From Cladopsammia gracilis (Eukaryota; Cnidaria; Anthozoa; Scleractinia; Dendrophylliidae), in the NCBI GenBank assembly GCA_022457155.1, contig JAJGOT010000358.1, forward strand, positions 437,501-501,500: a stretch of 64,000 bases of DNA, written 5' to 3'. Made by a program: the position numbers and the translations under genes. Positions 23,901-33,990 of the stretch are shown here, one piece after another. The notes beneath the pieces are model-generated. The model did no database searches. It was not told where the DNA came from and saw nothing but the letters and a program-made list of their open reading frames with translations. Every line of letters begins with the position of its first letter. The stretch's first letter is position 1.

Positions 23901-25599
23901 ATGCCGGAAAAGCCAGGGGAGCATTTAGGTTGAGAGGAGATCACAAGTACGAGGAGCCCATAACTCTTCAAATGTCAAATCTGATTGCTTAATTTTGCCC
24001 TAATTTCTGGGTTTCTTTCTGTCCTTCCATCTCCGATAGTTTGAGCAGATTTTGGCCGAAGAGAAGAAAACCTTGTCTCTTGACAAACCGCTGACCAGTA
24101 GTGACAGTGTGTTTCTTAACAAGCTTGGAATTCGTGCCAGGCCCCGGCAGTTGATGTTAAGAGTTGATTCTGCGCCAAAGAGCATAATTCAAGAATATGG
24201 AATTTTGTTCAAACTCCTAAATGGTAAGAAAACATAATAAAGAACTCTGTTCGACGCGTTCAGATTTTGGGGCGCTACAGGAAGGAAACATTTCGAGCAC
24301 AGAAAAAAAGCGAAGAAATCTATCCACCTCCGTTAGCACACGCAATATTTTGTTTAATTTTTCTACGCGCGCCGCCTATCCATCGCTCCATGCTATCTGA
24401 ACGCTTGGAACAGGCTAAAACAATAAAGCAAAAAGTTTGATAGAATCGAATTGCATGTCTGCATGCTTGTTTTGCAGTTGTTAACAAATAACCAATCAAA
24501 ACGCGCGCAGCTATCGTTCGATATTAAGTCATGCTCCACATAAGAACTATAGTAAACTTCATTGTTCTGCGGCATTGACTCTTTCCACATAGAATATCTT
24601 TGGTTTGAAGAATAGAGGAGGATCTGATGGTTCATTATTGTATTTCATTTTAAAAATAAAGAAAATCCATTTGCGTCACATAAATTTTAGGAAATTTTCG
24701 TGCTTAACCAAACAGAATAGCAGAAGACAATAGCTAATAATTTTGCTTCTTTGCTGAAGTTCCCGAAATACAATATATTTTAAAACTTTCATGTTGTGCG
24801 ATTGGGTTTCAAATTACTATAAACCTTAAAAAAAATTGACTTAATGCACTTTGGACCTTAACTTTTTAGCGGTTTTTGAGTCTAGGCCAATGAGATCACT
24901 AGTTGTAACAATGAAAAAAGTTGGCATTCCATCGTGCATTGCCGTTCAGCACTATCCTTCTTATGCGGATCATTACTTAATAAGTTGAATGTATCAGCAC
25001 GTGTCACGCGTCACGCGACACGAATCACACATTACGCGTCACGTGTCACGTATGCCACCAAATTACTCCAAAACTCCTGCAGTATTTGTCGCGTGAAACA
25101 TGATGAAACTGTTTAGGCTTCGTTTGCACAACGGATTCAAATTCCCAGAGAATAAATGCGACTACATATCGCTGGAAATAACCTCAGAAAACTCTATTTC
25201 ATCAGTGTGTCACCAGGGGCGCATCCAGGGAAGGGATTGACGGGGTTCAACCCCTCCCCCACCCACCCGAAAAAAAGCTCATAATTTTGAGAAAAATTAA
25301 AAGATAGTAACGTCAACTGTTATTTTTTTATACATCCTTGCCCATATTGCCATTTAATATTAAATAAAATCCCACTAAATAAAACGAAAACCGCCTCGGA
25401 CGTTTGACCGCGGTGGACACCGAGACACATTAGTGGGTTTTTGAATGCAAATATAACCCCCGCCTCCTTTTCAATTAAATAATCTAATAGGGACACTTCT
25501 TCTAACAGGCATGTACCCCAAATTTTTAATATTCTTATCATTTTCTTCACAGAGCTATCAGAGGACAAGTGGCAAGAATTTGAGACCATGATCGACTGA
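17786..25599 (+). CDS. Gasdermin-like protein, copy A (6 coding exons, 391 aa)
   Basis: Exons: 17786-18069, 20373-20622, 22497-22788, 23574-23692, 24040-24223, 25553-25599; phases 2,0,1,0,1; all GT-AG. The ATG follows an acceptor (TTTACTCTTAG), so an untranslated upstream exon is likely. Residues 1-275 (exons 1-3) resemble a gasdermin pore-forming N domain. The start has the pattern F-[IV]-R-E-N, then a basic-aromatic KRNRKWWKRP (37-46) after TPLALIV, like the conserved N-terminal strand of gasdermins and pejvakin. A long polar helix region follows, then HLLLVTCVIYST (156-167), equivalent to the family's LCVxT strand. Residues 276-391 form a short, probably helical C domain ending QEFETMID. 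Gasdermins open plasma-membrane pores when the C domain is removed; that activity here is inferred. No DxxD caspase site lies in the exon 3/4 linker; one DLRD is at 134-137. AATAAA at 25670-25679. Exon model strong, family name moderate. Confidence 0.72.
18266..18491. mobile_element. Foldback element in intron 1 of copy A
   Basis: GCAGAGGAGCCAAATTTG near the left end faces CAAATTTGGCTCCTCTGC near the right, within arms of about 45 bp that also include GACTACG / CTACGTG. Unit B has no counterpart, so it arrived after the duplication or was lost from B. Confidence 0.6.
18495..18900 (+). mobile_element. Penelope-like element remnant (GIY-YIG region)
   Basis: The plus strand gives NLIYMIQCNRCNLQYIG followed by a stop, then KRRLKDRLNDSAAEHF and, after a gap, DSIRKAKEAFFHFKRQ. 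The order 'Y-x-I-x-C-x2-C ... QYIG ... KRRL' is that of the GIY-YIG endonuclease region of Penelope-like retroelements. Stops (TAG after QYIG) show that it is dead. Confidence 0.55.
19087..19115 (+). ncRNA. Hammerhead-like core at the end of the Penelope remnant
   Basis: CTGAAGA is followed by a perfect 6-bp stem GGCTGG/CCAGCC with a 5-nt loop and then GAAA. This matches CUGANGA, stem II, GAAA. It sits just 3' of the Penelope-type remnant, where such ribozymes are known to occur. Stem III and the cleavage site were not established. Confidence 0.4.
19218..20292 (+). mobile_element. CCAAT-rich element with internal minisatellite expansion (intron 1, copy A)
   Basis: The left end TAGAACAGTTTCCAAACGAG and the right end GACACTCGATTGAAAA are those of the family typified at 4861-5146, but this copy is nearly four times as long. 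The extra length is the 32-bp tandem array listed next. The orthologous copy in unit B (52275-52557) has no array. Confidence 0.75.
19265..20115 (+). repeat. 32-bp minisatellite, about 26 copies, two CCAAT boxes per unit
   Basis: The unit contains CAGACACAGACAATCCAATG followed by AACCAATCACAA, giving two CCAAT motifs (TCCAATGAACCAATC) per 32 bp and roughly 50 in the whole array. A homogeneous block from about 19890 (ACGCAGAC variant) shows recent local amplification, while 19500-19760 is more diverged. Open frames on both strands through it arise only from the periodicity. Confidence 0.9.
20690..21215 (+). repeat. Tandem repeat of about 105-107 bp in intron 2, copy A, with (AT)n inside
   Basis: About five diverged units each contain AAACAGTACCACAGGAAAGT and TTTCATTTGAATGG. 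One unit is split by an (AT)n tract at 20939-20987. The array is also in unit B at 52925-53250 without the AT tract, so it predates the duplication. Confidence 0.75.
23695..23910 (+). repeat. Degenerate AAGTCATATGATAAG repeats in intron 4, copy A
   Basis: Short AAGTCATNATAAGTCATATGATAA motifs recur about eight times directly after the exon 4 donor. Unit B keeps part of the array around two inserted elements. Confidence 0.6.
24524..24980 (-). mobile_element. TTAAGTAATG-ended MITE, copy 2 (intron 5 of copy A)
   Basis: The ends are TTAAGTCATGCTCCACATAAG and CTTATGCGGATCATTACTTAA. It is absent at the equivalent point of unit B, whereas unit B carries a family member in intron 3. So the two insertions are independent. 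Confidence 0.7.
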
Positions 25600-25768
25600 T
25601 CGTCAATAAGATTGGAACTCATTTTGGCAATTTCATGATCACCGATCGACTTTGTTTCTTAACAGGCCAAATAAATAAACGACGTTAAACGTACGATTTC
25701 AAAGTAGCCTTTTTTCTGGTGATGAAAATGCCAAGCTAAACGTTCTAACATTGATGTACAATAAAAAC

Positions 25769-25886
25769 TTAAACTGGTCCCGAAGGAAACCGAGAATTTT
25801 GTTTCCCGAGAATCTCGATGTTTCCCCCAGACGTACTGAAAACATAGAGATTCGAGGGAAACAATTGACTGTTTCTCGAGGGATTA
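25769..25886 (+). mobile_element. GGTCCCGAGGGAAAC element, copy 2 (fragment)
   Basis: Begins AAACTGGTCCCGAAGGAAACC and ends GTTTCTCGAGGGATTATCCG. It marks the right edge of the homology between duplication units A and B. Confidence 0.5.
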
Positions 25887-26263
25887 TCCGTACGAATGGT
25901 GATTCCGGTAGACGATCCGTTGATAATCCGTAAAATGTATCTCATTATGGGGACTTAAGCCTGGTTTCCATATAACCGTAACTACCCCGTAACTGCCGTA
26001 AGCCGAACCGGCGGTAGCACTGGGAACACCGGCGGTAGTTCTATTTTTAATGGAAACATTCTGTTCCGGCATCTGGGATGACGGGTGTCACTGGGATGTC
26101 CCCGGTGCCGGAAAGTTGAGTTGAGTTCAACTTTTCCCGGCTTTACGGCCCCGCAGGCTTGATAAGATTTTAATCCCGGGGGAGTTGCATTACTTTTATG
26201 ACAACACATGATTAGAACTGTCCAATCAAATCGCAGCCATTTCCGTGCTAAAAGCCCGTCACC

Positions 26264-26605
26264 GCGGTCATGCGGTCACAAACGGAAACACACAACTGCG
26301 GCTGCCGGCGGTATGTATACGCGCGTCAAAAGTGTTGCAAAGCCATCACACATTTGACTACACTTTTGACTCGCTTCAAAGCTGTAGTCAAAGTTGCCAT
26401 CACATTTGACCATACTTTTCACTCGCGTCAAATTTGTAGCAAAGCCGTAACATATTTGACTACACTTTTGACTCTCGTCAAAGCTGTAGTCAAAGTTGTC
26501 ATCACATTTGACCATAATTTTGACTCGCGTCAAATTTGCAGCAAAGCCAATTTTTCGTGCAGTGCGGTCATGCGGTCACAAATGGAAACACACAACTGCG
26601 GCTGC
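26264..26605 (+). repeat. Direct repeats flanking a TTTGAC-rich tandem array
   Basis: GCGGTCATGCGGTCACAAA plus the following GGAAACACACAACTGCGGCT occurs at 26264 and again at about 26562, nearly unchanged. Between them ACATTTGACTACACTTTTGA and GTCAAAGCTGTAGTCAAAGT alternate with a period of about 115 bp. This looks like local tandem duplication. Confidence 0.6.
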
Positions 26606-27346
26606 GGGAGCACAATGTACCACCCGGCTGAATTGGGTTCACGTTTCACAAGTTTCACCTTTGTGAAATGACTGTGGTAATAAATTGTCTGGTAAAACAG
26701 ACCGTTTTTATTATGACGTCTCACATGAAAGGACATTGGTAATGAAAAAACTCTTCTTTTGGTCTATTGACAGAGACACAATCTCCCATTCGTTTTCAGA
26801 ACATAAGATAATAGATCAGCAGCAGAAACCAGCTGATTACGGAGGTTAGCGTTCACTGGTGAAAAGCTGGCCAATCGTACCTGTCTTCTGGTTCATCTGT
26901 ATAAACGGATGAACGCCACGATATTAAAACTTCTAAACCTCCACTTCAGCAAAATGCAGAAAAAGAAAACAGGGAGGTATGAAAAGGAATTATTTTTGAG
27001 TGAGATCGCGAGGAAAGAAGCCTGCAAATTTGCCGTATTTTGCAGGTGGAAGCTTCCGGTTACACGCGGTAACGAACGCAAGTGTGATAATTTTTGTAAA
27101 ACAATGAAAAACAATTAAACAAACGAAGACGAAATTAGGAAAAGATTGACTGCATGATAGATGCGCAATACGGTTACGCATGAAATCAGTTGTGCCACCT
27201 TTGTTCTACACCAAGGGTTACACGTTCATTTAATAGGTTTTCCAAACATTATCCCAGATTTTTTTTTTCTGCGATATCCAGGCTAGAGATGGTCAATGCG
27301 AACCGGCCGCAGAACAAGCGCAACACGATGATATTGGCAACAATCT

Positions 27347-27814
27347 TTAAGTAATGATTCGTATAAGAAGGCCAGCGCTGAACGGCAATGGAATGTCAAG
27401 CACGATGGAATGTCAAGCTTTTTCATTCTTACAACTTGTGATCTCATTGGCCTTGACTCAAAAACCGCTAAAAAGTTAAGGTTCAAGGTACATTTTGTCT
27501 AATTTTTTTAAGGTTTCAAGTAATTTGAGACCCAATCGCACAAAATAATTTTTTTAAAAGTTATTGTATTTGAGTAACTTCAACAAAGAAGCAAAATTAT
27601 TAGCTATTTTTTTCTGCTATTCTGATTGGTTAAGCACTTACATTTCCTGAAATTTATTTGACGTAAATGGATTTTCTTTATTTTTATAATGAAATATTAT
27701 TATTAACCACCAGCTCCTCCTCTATTCTTGAAATCAAAGATATTCTATGTGGGAAAGAGCCAATGCCGCAGAACAATGAAGTTTGCTATCGTTCTTATGT
27801 GGGGCATTACTTAA
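27347..27814 (+). mobile_element. TTAAGTAATG-ended MITE, copy 3
   Basis: The ends are TTTAAGTAATGATTCGTATAAG and CTTATGTGGGGCATTACTTAA. It is in the opposite orientation to copies 1 and 2, and the internal ATTCTGATTGGTTAAGCAC is shared with 54729-55176. Confidence 0.7.
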
Positions 27815-27894
27815 GATATCTTAAAAGTTGTTTCCAAATGCTTAAAAAATCAAAACAGGACAGACCGATAGGTAGTATTTCTTGAAATTGTCAT

Positions 27895-28265
27895 GGCAGG
27901 ATAGATAGGATGGGGGGGGGGGGGGGGGGCAGGGTAGATAGGATAGAGGGCAGGGTAGATAGGATAGAGGGCAGGGTAGATAGGATAGGGGGGGCAGGGT
28001 AGATTGGATGAGGAGCAGGGTAGACAGGATGGGGGGGGCAGGGTAGATAGGATAAGGGGGGGCAGGATAGATAGGATAAGGGGGGCAGGATAGATAGGAT
28101 AGGGAGGTAAAGAGTAGATAGGATAGGGGGCAGGATAGATTGGATAAGGGGGGGGGGGCAGGATAGATAGGATGGGGGTGGAGAGTAGATAGGGTAGGGG
28201 GCAGGAAAGATAGGATAGGGGGAGCAGGATAGATAGGATAGGGGAGGATATAGATAGGATAGATA
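27895..28265 (+). repeat. GGGGCAGGATAGATAGGATA minisatellite
   Basis: About 15 units of 20-30 bp with variable G runs (3 to 18) joined to AGATAGGATA. Unit lengths vary because the G tract varies. Confidence 0.85.
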
Positions 28266-28373
28266 GGACTAGCCTGCGAGCAAGCTGTGCTGGGTTAAAG
28301 GGGATTAGGGAGGGAATGAGAGGGGCCTCCCTAATCCCCTTTAACCCAGCACAGCTTGCTCACAGACTAGTCC
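28266..28373. mobile_element. Near-perfect 108-bp palindrome
   Basis: Two 48-bp arms, starting GGACTAGCCTGCGAGCAAGC and ending GCTTGCTCACAGACTAGTCC, differ at only two positions and enclose about 12 bp. Arms this similar mean a recent foldback or transposition. It directly abuts the minisatellite. Confidence 0.75.
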
Positions 28374-28375
28374 TG

Positions 28376-29660
28376 TAGGGGTTTTTCTTTTTTTTTTTTT
28401 TTCTATTGATGTTAATTTTAGATTTGCACATTCTTAAACGAAATTCTGTTATTTTATCGTTTATTAATTTTGTTGTTATTTGTAACATTTGTATTACTTA
28501 TTATCGTTTATTAGTTTTATCGTACTTGTGAAATGAAACAATGAGTAGAGATCTGTATGAAAAGTTAATGAATACTAATTAGCCGAGCAGGTGTTTGTAC
28601 CTTCTAATTCATCAACTCTGTTGATTTGTTTTGGGGTTTACAGAGGTATACATGTGACTCAAATACTGCCTATTTATTGGTCATAACTGTTATGAATTAT
28701 CAATGAAGTTTACAATGTTGTTTATTGTTATTTATTATTTAATAAATAAGAAAAGACAACAACCTACTTGGCAATAAAAACTATAATAATAACAACAACC
28801 ACAAACCAATGAAGAGTGCATGATCTATCGTGTAATCTTTGGTCTTTAATAACAACCATAATAATAGGTTTTTATTAAAGCTGTAAAGGCTTACACAGTC
28901 ATACGATTTTTACATATTTACACACGTATTTTTACACATACGATTTTTGTCGCGCTCTCCAATGCAACTTTTGTCGCAAGTGTAAACTAGCGGCGATTTC
29001 TCTGCGATTCGGGTGCGACATTTGCTGTGACAGCTGAACCTTATTCGTGCCTAGTCTGGGGGGCTCAAACGTAAATAAATTTCCACCGAACACCAAGTTT
29101 AGCTATGGCCAAACACGCCTAATTGACACTTGAACCAAGTTCAGTATTCGTACCCGACCCGACAGGCCGAAAGTAAATGAATTTCCACCGAACACAAAGT
29201 TCAGCTATTGCCATACACACCTTATTGACAACTGAACCTAGTTCAGTATTCGTGCTCGACCAGAGAGGCCCAAACTTAACAAAATAATTTCAAAATGCAC
29301 TCAGCAACACCTACCCTACAAACACGAAAAACCAGCCGTCTATTTGACCCAACTGAATAGCGGAAAATATATTTGCATCTATGTTCGCAGCTTGAGGCTG
29401 AACTTGTGAAGATTGTTGCCGTAGCTGAAGGGCCACTTGTTGAGGTTGTTGGTGCGGTTCAGCAGGTAGCTATGGGGCTGGAAGAACGGAAACTTGAGCC
29501 TTAACCGAGCAGTGGAGCGCGCTTAAAATCGAGTGGCCGTGGGTTTTTCGGCAAAAAAAGGCCCACAAGAAGGGAATGTCTTGAATATATTAATTGGTGT
29601 GAGTCTCATGCTTTCTGTCACATTCCAGCGCCTAATCAGCTTCCATGGAACATATTGGCC
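28376..29660. other. Intergenic DNA, no gene supported
   Basis: AT-rich. It contains a diverged direct repeat at about 29055-29145 and 29175-29265 (AATTTCCACCGAACAC, GAACCAAGTTCAGTATTCGT-like), with a period of about 118 bp. No convincing exon. Confidence 0.4.
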
Positions 29661-29667
29661 AGTTTAA

Positions 29668-29872
29668 GGCCCCGTCCACACGTATCCGGATATTTGCGAG
29701 TGCTAGCTTTTTTGACAACATTTAAAGAGAAGCCCTTGCTGCTAGAGCGAATCTGGATACGTGTGGACGGGCAAATACGATTCGAATACGCTACGTGTGG
29801 ACGCGAATATTTTCTAATCCGCAACAAAAAAGTCGCGGATTAAAAAATATCCGGACACGTGTGGACGGGGCC
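29668..29872. mobile_element. MITE with GGCCCCGTCCACACGT ends
   Basis: The left end GGCCCCGTCCACACGTATCC and the right end CACGTGTGGACGGGGCC are inverted. An internal ATACGTGTGGACGGGCAAAT repeats the end sequence. Ends of this type are widespread in metazoan non-autonomous DNA elements. Confidence 0.7.
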
Positions 29873-30483
29873 TGAATAGTAGATTTTAACTTTCACTATC
29901 CATTTTGTTTAGTGAAAATGATAATGAGCCGGACTGAAACGGAACTGGAAATTATTTCCGATTAATCGCGAAGGCAAAATTGAGAGAACAGAAACTAAAA
30001 CATAGACTGTAAACGGACATCATATCATTTAAAGCCATAAAGCAATAATTTGAAATTACAAAAAAGCGATTAATGCATCAGCCAGTAGCGTTCCGCCCAG
30101 ATTCTAAAAATAGAATTGACGCGCAGCATCATGGGATTGAAATGCGTTCAAACATTCAAGAACTATGCAGGTAGCTACGAAAAAAATAGGTGCTACGAAA
30201 CACTGTTCTTGGGTACAACTCGACAATTATCCACAACATCTACAGGAATCGCAAAAACTGGTGTTTCCGAGGCAGCCATTTTGAAATATTTGTCCGCATT
30301 TCGATCCCACAATGCAATTCTGCCAAATATGACGTCACCTGGGCGGAACGCTATTCCAGCAGTGCTCATCTCCCCCCGGGCAACCCCGGGGCATTTGCTC
30401 ACGTTGTCAGTCCCTGTGGTTGGGCATTAGCAATGTTTTCGCGGCATTTGACTCGCACGTGGTTTCCGCGGAAATTCGTAAAC

Positions 30484-30575
30484 ATGGAAGAATTTCTCGG
30501 CAAAGACGATCGAGGGTTTTGTGGCCGATTGGCTCGTCCATCAAGGCCTTGAAAAGCTTGTGGATGTTTTTAAAG
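30484..30575 (+). pseudogene. First SAM-domain exon, damaged
   Basis: After ATGGAAGAATTT a one-base shift opens SAKTIEGFVADWL followed by VHQGLEKLVDVFK, a typical first half of a SAM domain (V-x-D-W-L ... G-L-E ... F-K). The next SAM half is the exon at 32169, which starts with two bases of an Asp codon. Joining AAA-G to AT-GAT would give FKDDQLDG, the normal SAM spacing. The exon end, however, reads AAAG|GAATGT instead of a GT donor. Thus both a frame shift (near 30490-30500) and a lost donor are present. Sequence error cannot be excluded. Confidence 0.5.
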
Positions 30576-30965
30576 GAATGTTTTCTCAATTTTATATTGC
30601 TTCATTTCCTGTAGGCTCTGATAAAAAAGCAACAATTTGAGCTAGCCTTTTAGATCACTCTGTTGTGAGATCGTCCCCTACCAAAAGTACCACTTTTCAG
30701 TATTTTTAAGTGTTTTTTTTTTCTACTGAGTTCTGCGTTTTCATTGTCTATTTATTAAAATTATATATAACGACACATCCGAACTTAATTAATAATAATA
30801 AAGTCAATGCCGTCAAGCGATTGCAAGACCCCACAGACAACACTACATCATAGGCGATATTGGATTTTATTGTTCCCATCAAGAGAAAATAATTGGACAA
30901 TTATAATCTCTTGTTCCCATGTATTCTGTTTTCAAACGTTCTCTACCTTGATTAATAAATATTTT

Positions 30966-31292
30966 GTTCACACTAAATTCAAAAGAACTGTTTCAGCCCC
31001 AAAGTGTCGATTCAGCTCTATGACCCCTGGAGCTGATTCGGCCCTTTGTGGGGCTATTTTGAGAAATTGGTCTGAATCAGCCCCATCAAAAACCATTTCA
31101 GCCCCATCAAAAACCGTTTCAGTCCACTTCCAGAAATCAATTCAGCTCTAAGGTACATATTGGCCCTTATCAATAGACCCGTTTTGACCCAGACTGGTAG
31201 AGCCACTTCTATTGAACACAAAATGGTCCTTAACTTAAGGGCCATTTTGGAACTTGATAGTACTGAATCAGTGCCGGACTATAAATCACCGA
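30966..31292 (+). repeat. Repeat with TTTCAGCCCC motifs
   Basis: It starts CACACTAAATTCAAAAGAAC and carries repeated AACCATTTCAGCCCCATCAAA-like units. The same family ends, inverted, at 42899 (TTTTGAATTTAGTGTG). Confidence 0.5.
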
Positions 31293-31988
31293 CACATCTA
31301 CTCTCTGGGTGATCGTCCTGGACGACTACATATAATAAAACTAATTTCGCTGCAATGTCTATTTTATTAAGTTCAACCCTAATAAACTGATACAGTAAGT
31401 CCTCACGCACACATGCACGCGCCACTATCTTTCCAAGGATTGATCTTTATTGACCAGACTGAACATGAAAATAATCATAAATGTGTTGCGCTATATGTAA
31501 AAGTACGCCTTGTTAAATTGTTCCCTACAAAGGATAGACCATCAGGTTTCTAAACCTGGTCATCCAGAGGTGTTTAATATACCTAAGATAACCAAGTTTG
31601 TTATGTAAGGGTAACCGCAACGGACAGACTCTGCGCAACGGGTAAACAAAACAACTTTCGAGGTTAAAATGAGTCTACAGACTTTGCTGTACAGCGGAAA
31701 TCTATCCAACGTGGAGGAACTAAGGAATTTTAACTTTCCACACTCTCGCAAATTATAACTGCCAGACCCAGGAAAACGCATTTTTTGCTTCAAAGATAAA
31801 CCATTTTCAAATGAAACTTGGCATGCTGTTCGGACTTGTAGCAGCCAACAATCGTCTGTTTTGGAAACTGTGTCAAGAAACGACATGTATAAAACTGATC
31901 GCTGAACCGAGTCCGTTCTGGAAGGAGATCACGCTCAAAACTCGTTTCAACCAGTTCTTATTACAAACTAAAATGGAGAGATCTTTCG

Positions 31989-33190
31989 ATGAGACATTTG
32001 ATTCATCAGAACTCAAGCCGTGAGTCCTGGATGACAGGAAACAAATTTTCTGTTGAAACCATCGACAGAATTGCAGGTAAGTGATCGTGCATGCTTTCGC
32101 TTTTGATAGTTCGTAAAAGCCCACGTGCTCCGTGATAATTTGTCTTGAACATTCTTACATCCTTTTAGATGATCAGCTTGACGGCGAGGATGTGGTCTCG
32201 CTGTATCGGGATGAAAAGGAGTGTCGTTTCTATTTCCCAAACTTTAAAGAAAGATCAAAATTCAAGCGCCTTGTGGGAGTTGTTGTAGAAGAGAGGGAGG
32301 ACATCCAGGTGAGATCTCAGTTCCGTGCCTGATGTTATTTCCCGCCACCGCCAATAGCTATGAACGAAAGGGTCTGGAAGCGAACCCGTCCCATAATCCC
32401 GCGGATGCTCATACACCAAATGCGCATGTCACGTTTTACTGATTTGTGGCGGGAGGATCTTAACGAATTTGTCTCGAGATTTCCTTCACTTTATGCCATT
32501 TTTTTGAGCGGTTTACAAGCGAAAGAACGGATGCATTTTCAAATGCAGTTTCCTTATAGCAAATTAGAAAACATTTTGTTTCTTAAGTGCTTTATTTGAT
32601 TTGTTTCAGCTGTTTTCGTGCAAGCGATTCATAGTCGGCACTGAAAGTAACTTGTGATTTTCTTTTTCTTTCTCAGATCACCCGTTCTATTCCAACCATT
32701 TCGGAAGATGTGAGAGTGAGCGAAAAATCGGCCGCTAGTGAATCCCCGAAATCGGCAGTCGATGAGGCTGCATCAACTTCGAGTCCGGTAAGATGTCAAA
32801 AGAGGGGTGGAGAGGACGGGGGGGGGGGGGGGGGGGTGGGGGGGGGCAGACTTTGAACGTTGATATTTTTAGAGGTGTGTTTACCAAAACACAAGCTCAT
32901 ATTATTAGAGATATTTGTATACCCCCCCCCCCCCCTTCCAAAGCCCAAATTCTTAGGCATTCATATGTATTGACTCTACCTTTTTCATTTTTGTGATGCC
33001 ATTGAAGGCTTGGATACATAGTGTCAGTGTTTTGTGTTTCCCTGCTGGTGATACACAGATCGCCAGTGATACATGTGTCACAAATCACTGTAACACCAGG
33101 TTCATTTTTTGTTTAAATTTGTTCCAGGATGGAGATGGAAAGTGTGATGCAGAGAAGGTGGCCACAAGAAAGGAAACACCAAAGGGAAAA
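31989..33190 (+). CDS. SAM-like domain protein, N-terminal exons (gene incomplete)
   Basis: Exons 31989-32076, 32169-32308, 32677-32787 and 33128-33190 have clean GT-AG borders in phases 1,0,0,0. Exon 2 encodes DDQLDGEDVVSLYRDEK and FKERSKFKRLVG, the second half of a SAM domain, a module for protein-protein assembly. Exon 3 is a Ser/Glu/Pro-rich linker and exon 4 is charged (DGDGKCDAEK). The first exon here (MRHLIHQNSSRES ...) has an in-frame upstream stop and a good GTAAGT donor, but adds no SAM half. It may be an alternative start replacing the damaged exon at 30484. What follows exon 4 is open. Phase 0 would fit the Death-domain exons from 46052, giving a SAM-Death protein. The SAMD3-like remnants at 36900-40777 may instead be its old 3' part. 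Exons fairly sure, gene structure unsure. Confidence 0.5.
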
Positions 33191-33713
33191 GTTAGTGAAA
33201 TTCCAATGCTTTAAGTGTATTATAAAACTTAACAGGACATTTTACATTGGGACACCCCACGGAGGGGTGCCCCCCTGACTTTGAACGTTGATATTTTTAG
33301 AGGTGTGTTTACCTAAACACATATTATTAGAGATATTTGTATCCCCCCCCCCCCCCCCCCCTGCAAAGCCCAAATTCTTAGGCATTCATAATAAAATTAT
33401 TATTGTATTGAATCTACCTTTTTCATTTTTGTGATGCCATTGAAGGCTTGGATACATAGTGTCAGTGTTTTGTGTTTCCCTGCTGGTGATACACAGATCG
33501 CTAGTGATACATGTGTCACAAATCACTGTAACATCAGGTTCATTTTTTGGTTTAAATTTGTTCCAGGATGGAGATGGAAAGAAATTAGTGTGATGCAGAG
33601 AAGGTGTCCACAAGAAAGGAAACACGAAGGGAAAAGTTAGTGAAATTCCAATGTGTATTATAAAACTTAACAGTAAATCACTAGGACATTTTACATTGGG
33701 ACACCCCGTTCCC
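32847..33713 (+). repeat. Tandem duplication of about 430 bp containing exon 4 of the SAM gene
   Basis: ACTTTGAACGTTGATATTTT opens both units (32850 and 33278) and the match runs through the intron, the acceptor and the exon. The second exon copy (from about 33568) has an inserted AAATTAG that produces an early stop, so only the first copy can be used. Poly-C/G tracts lie within both units. Confidence 0.75.
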
Positions 33714-33990
33714 CCTCTCCTTTTGCAATGTCAGAATACTTCAAAAAAGCTGACAAAATTAATGTTTAGACACCTGAGTTGCAATCTTTAAAGTAACAGT
33801 ACCGGCAACAAAAAGCTAGGATATTGGTATCATTCCTGTCAAGAAAACAGATGAGACATGCCATAAGAAAATATAGATTTGTCCAAACTTGTACATGTAC
33901 TGTAAGTTTCTGCAATACAAATTATACAGAATACAATAAAAGTACTGCCGAGTGCATCCAGTCTGCCATGTTACAATAGTTGCAAATATT

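Larger units (their letters stand above)
17070..25895 (+). repeat. Segmental duplication, unit A
   Basis: This segment matches 49725-58570 along introns, exons and flanks, not only in coding sequence. For example TGAACAAATTAAAACACGAT occurs at 17125 and 49755, and the 3' flank CTAAACGTTCTAACATTGAT at 25737 and 58413. Differences are mostly inserted mobile elements. Confidence 0.85.

Noticed and set aside
26893..27181. Complementary frames of 63-73 residues on both strands
   Set aside because: Low-complexity Lys/Phe-rich shadows with no motif or splice support.
30116..30614. 104- and 120-residue frames and their antisense shadows
   Set aside because: No motif. The only protein-like part is the SAM half in a third frame, listed as a damaged exon.
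31811..32023. 70-residue frame with a GTGAGT donor at its end
   Set aside because: Its phase would put a stop at the start of the next exon (32169), so it cannot be the SAM gene's first exon.
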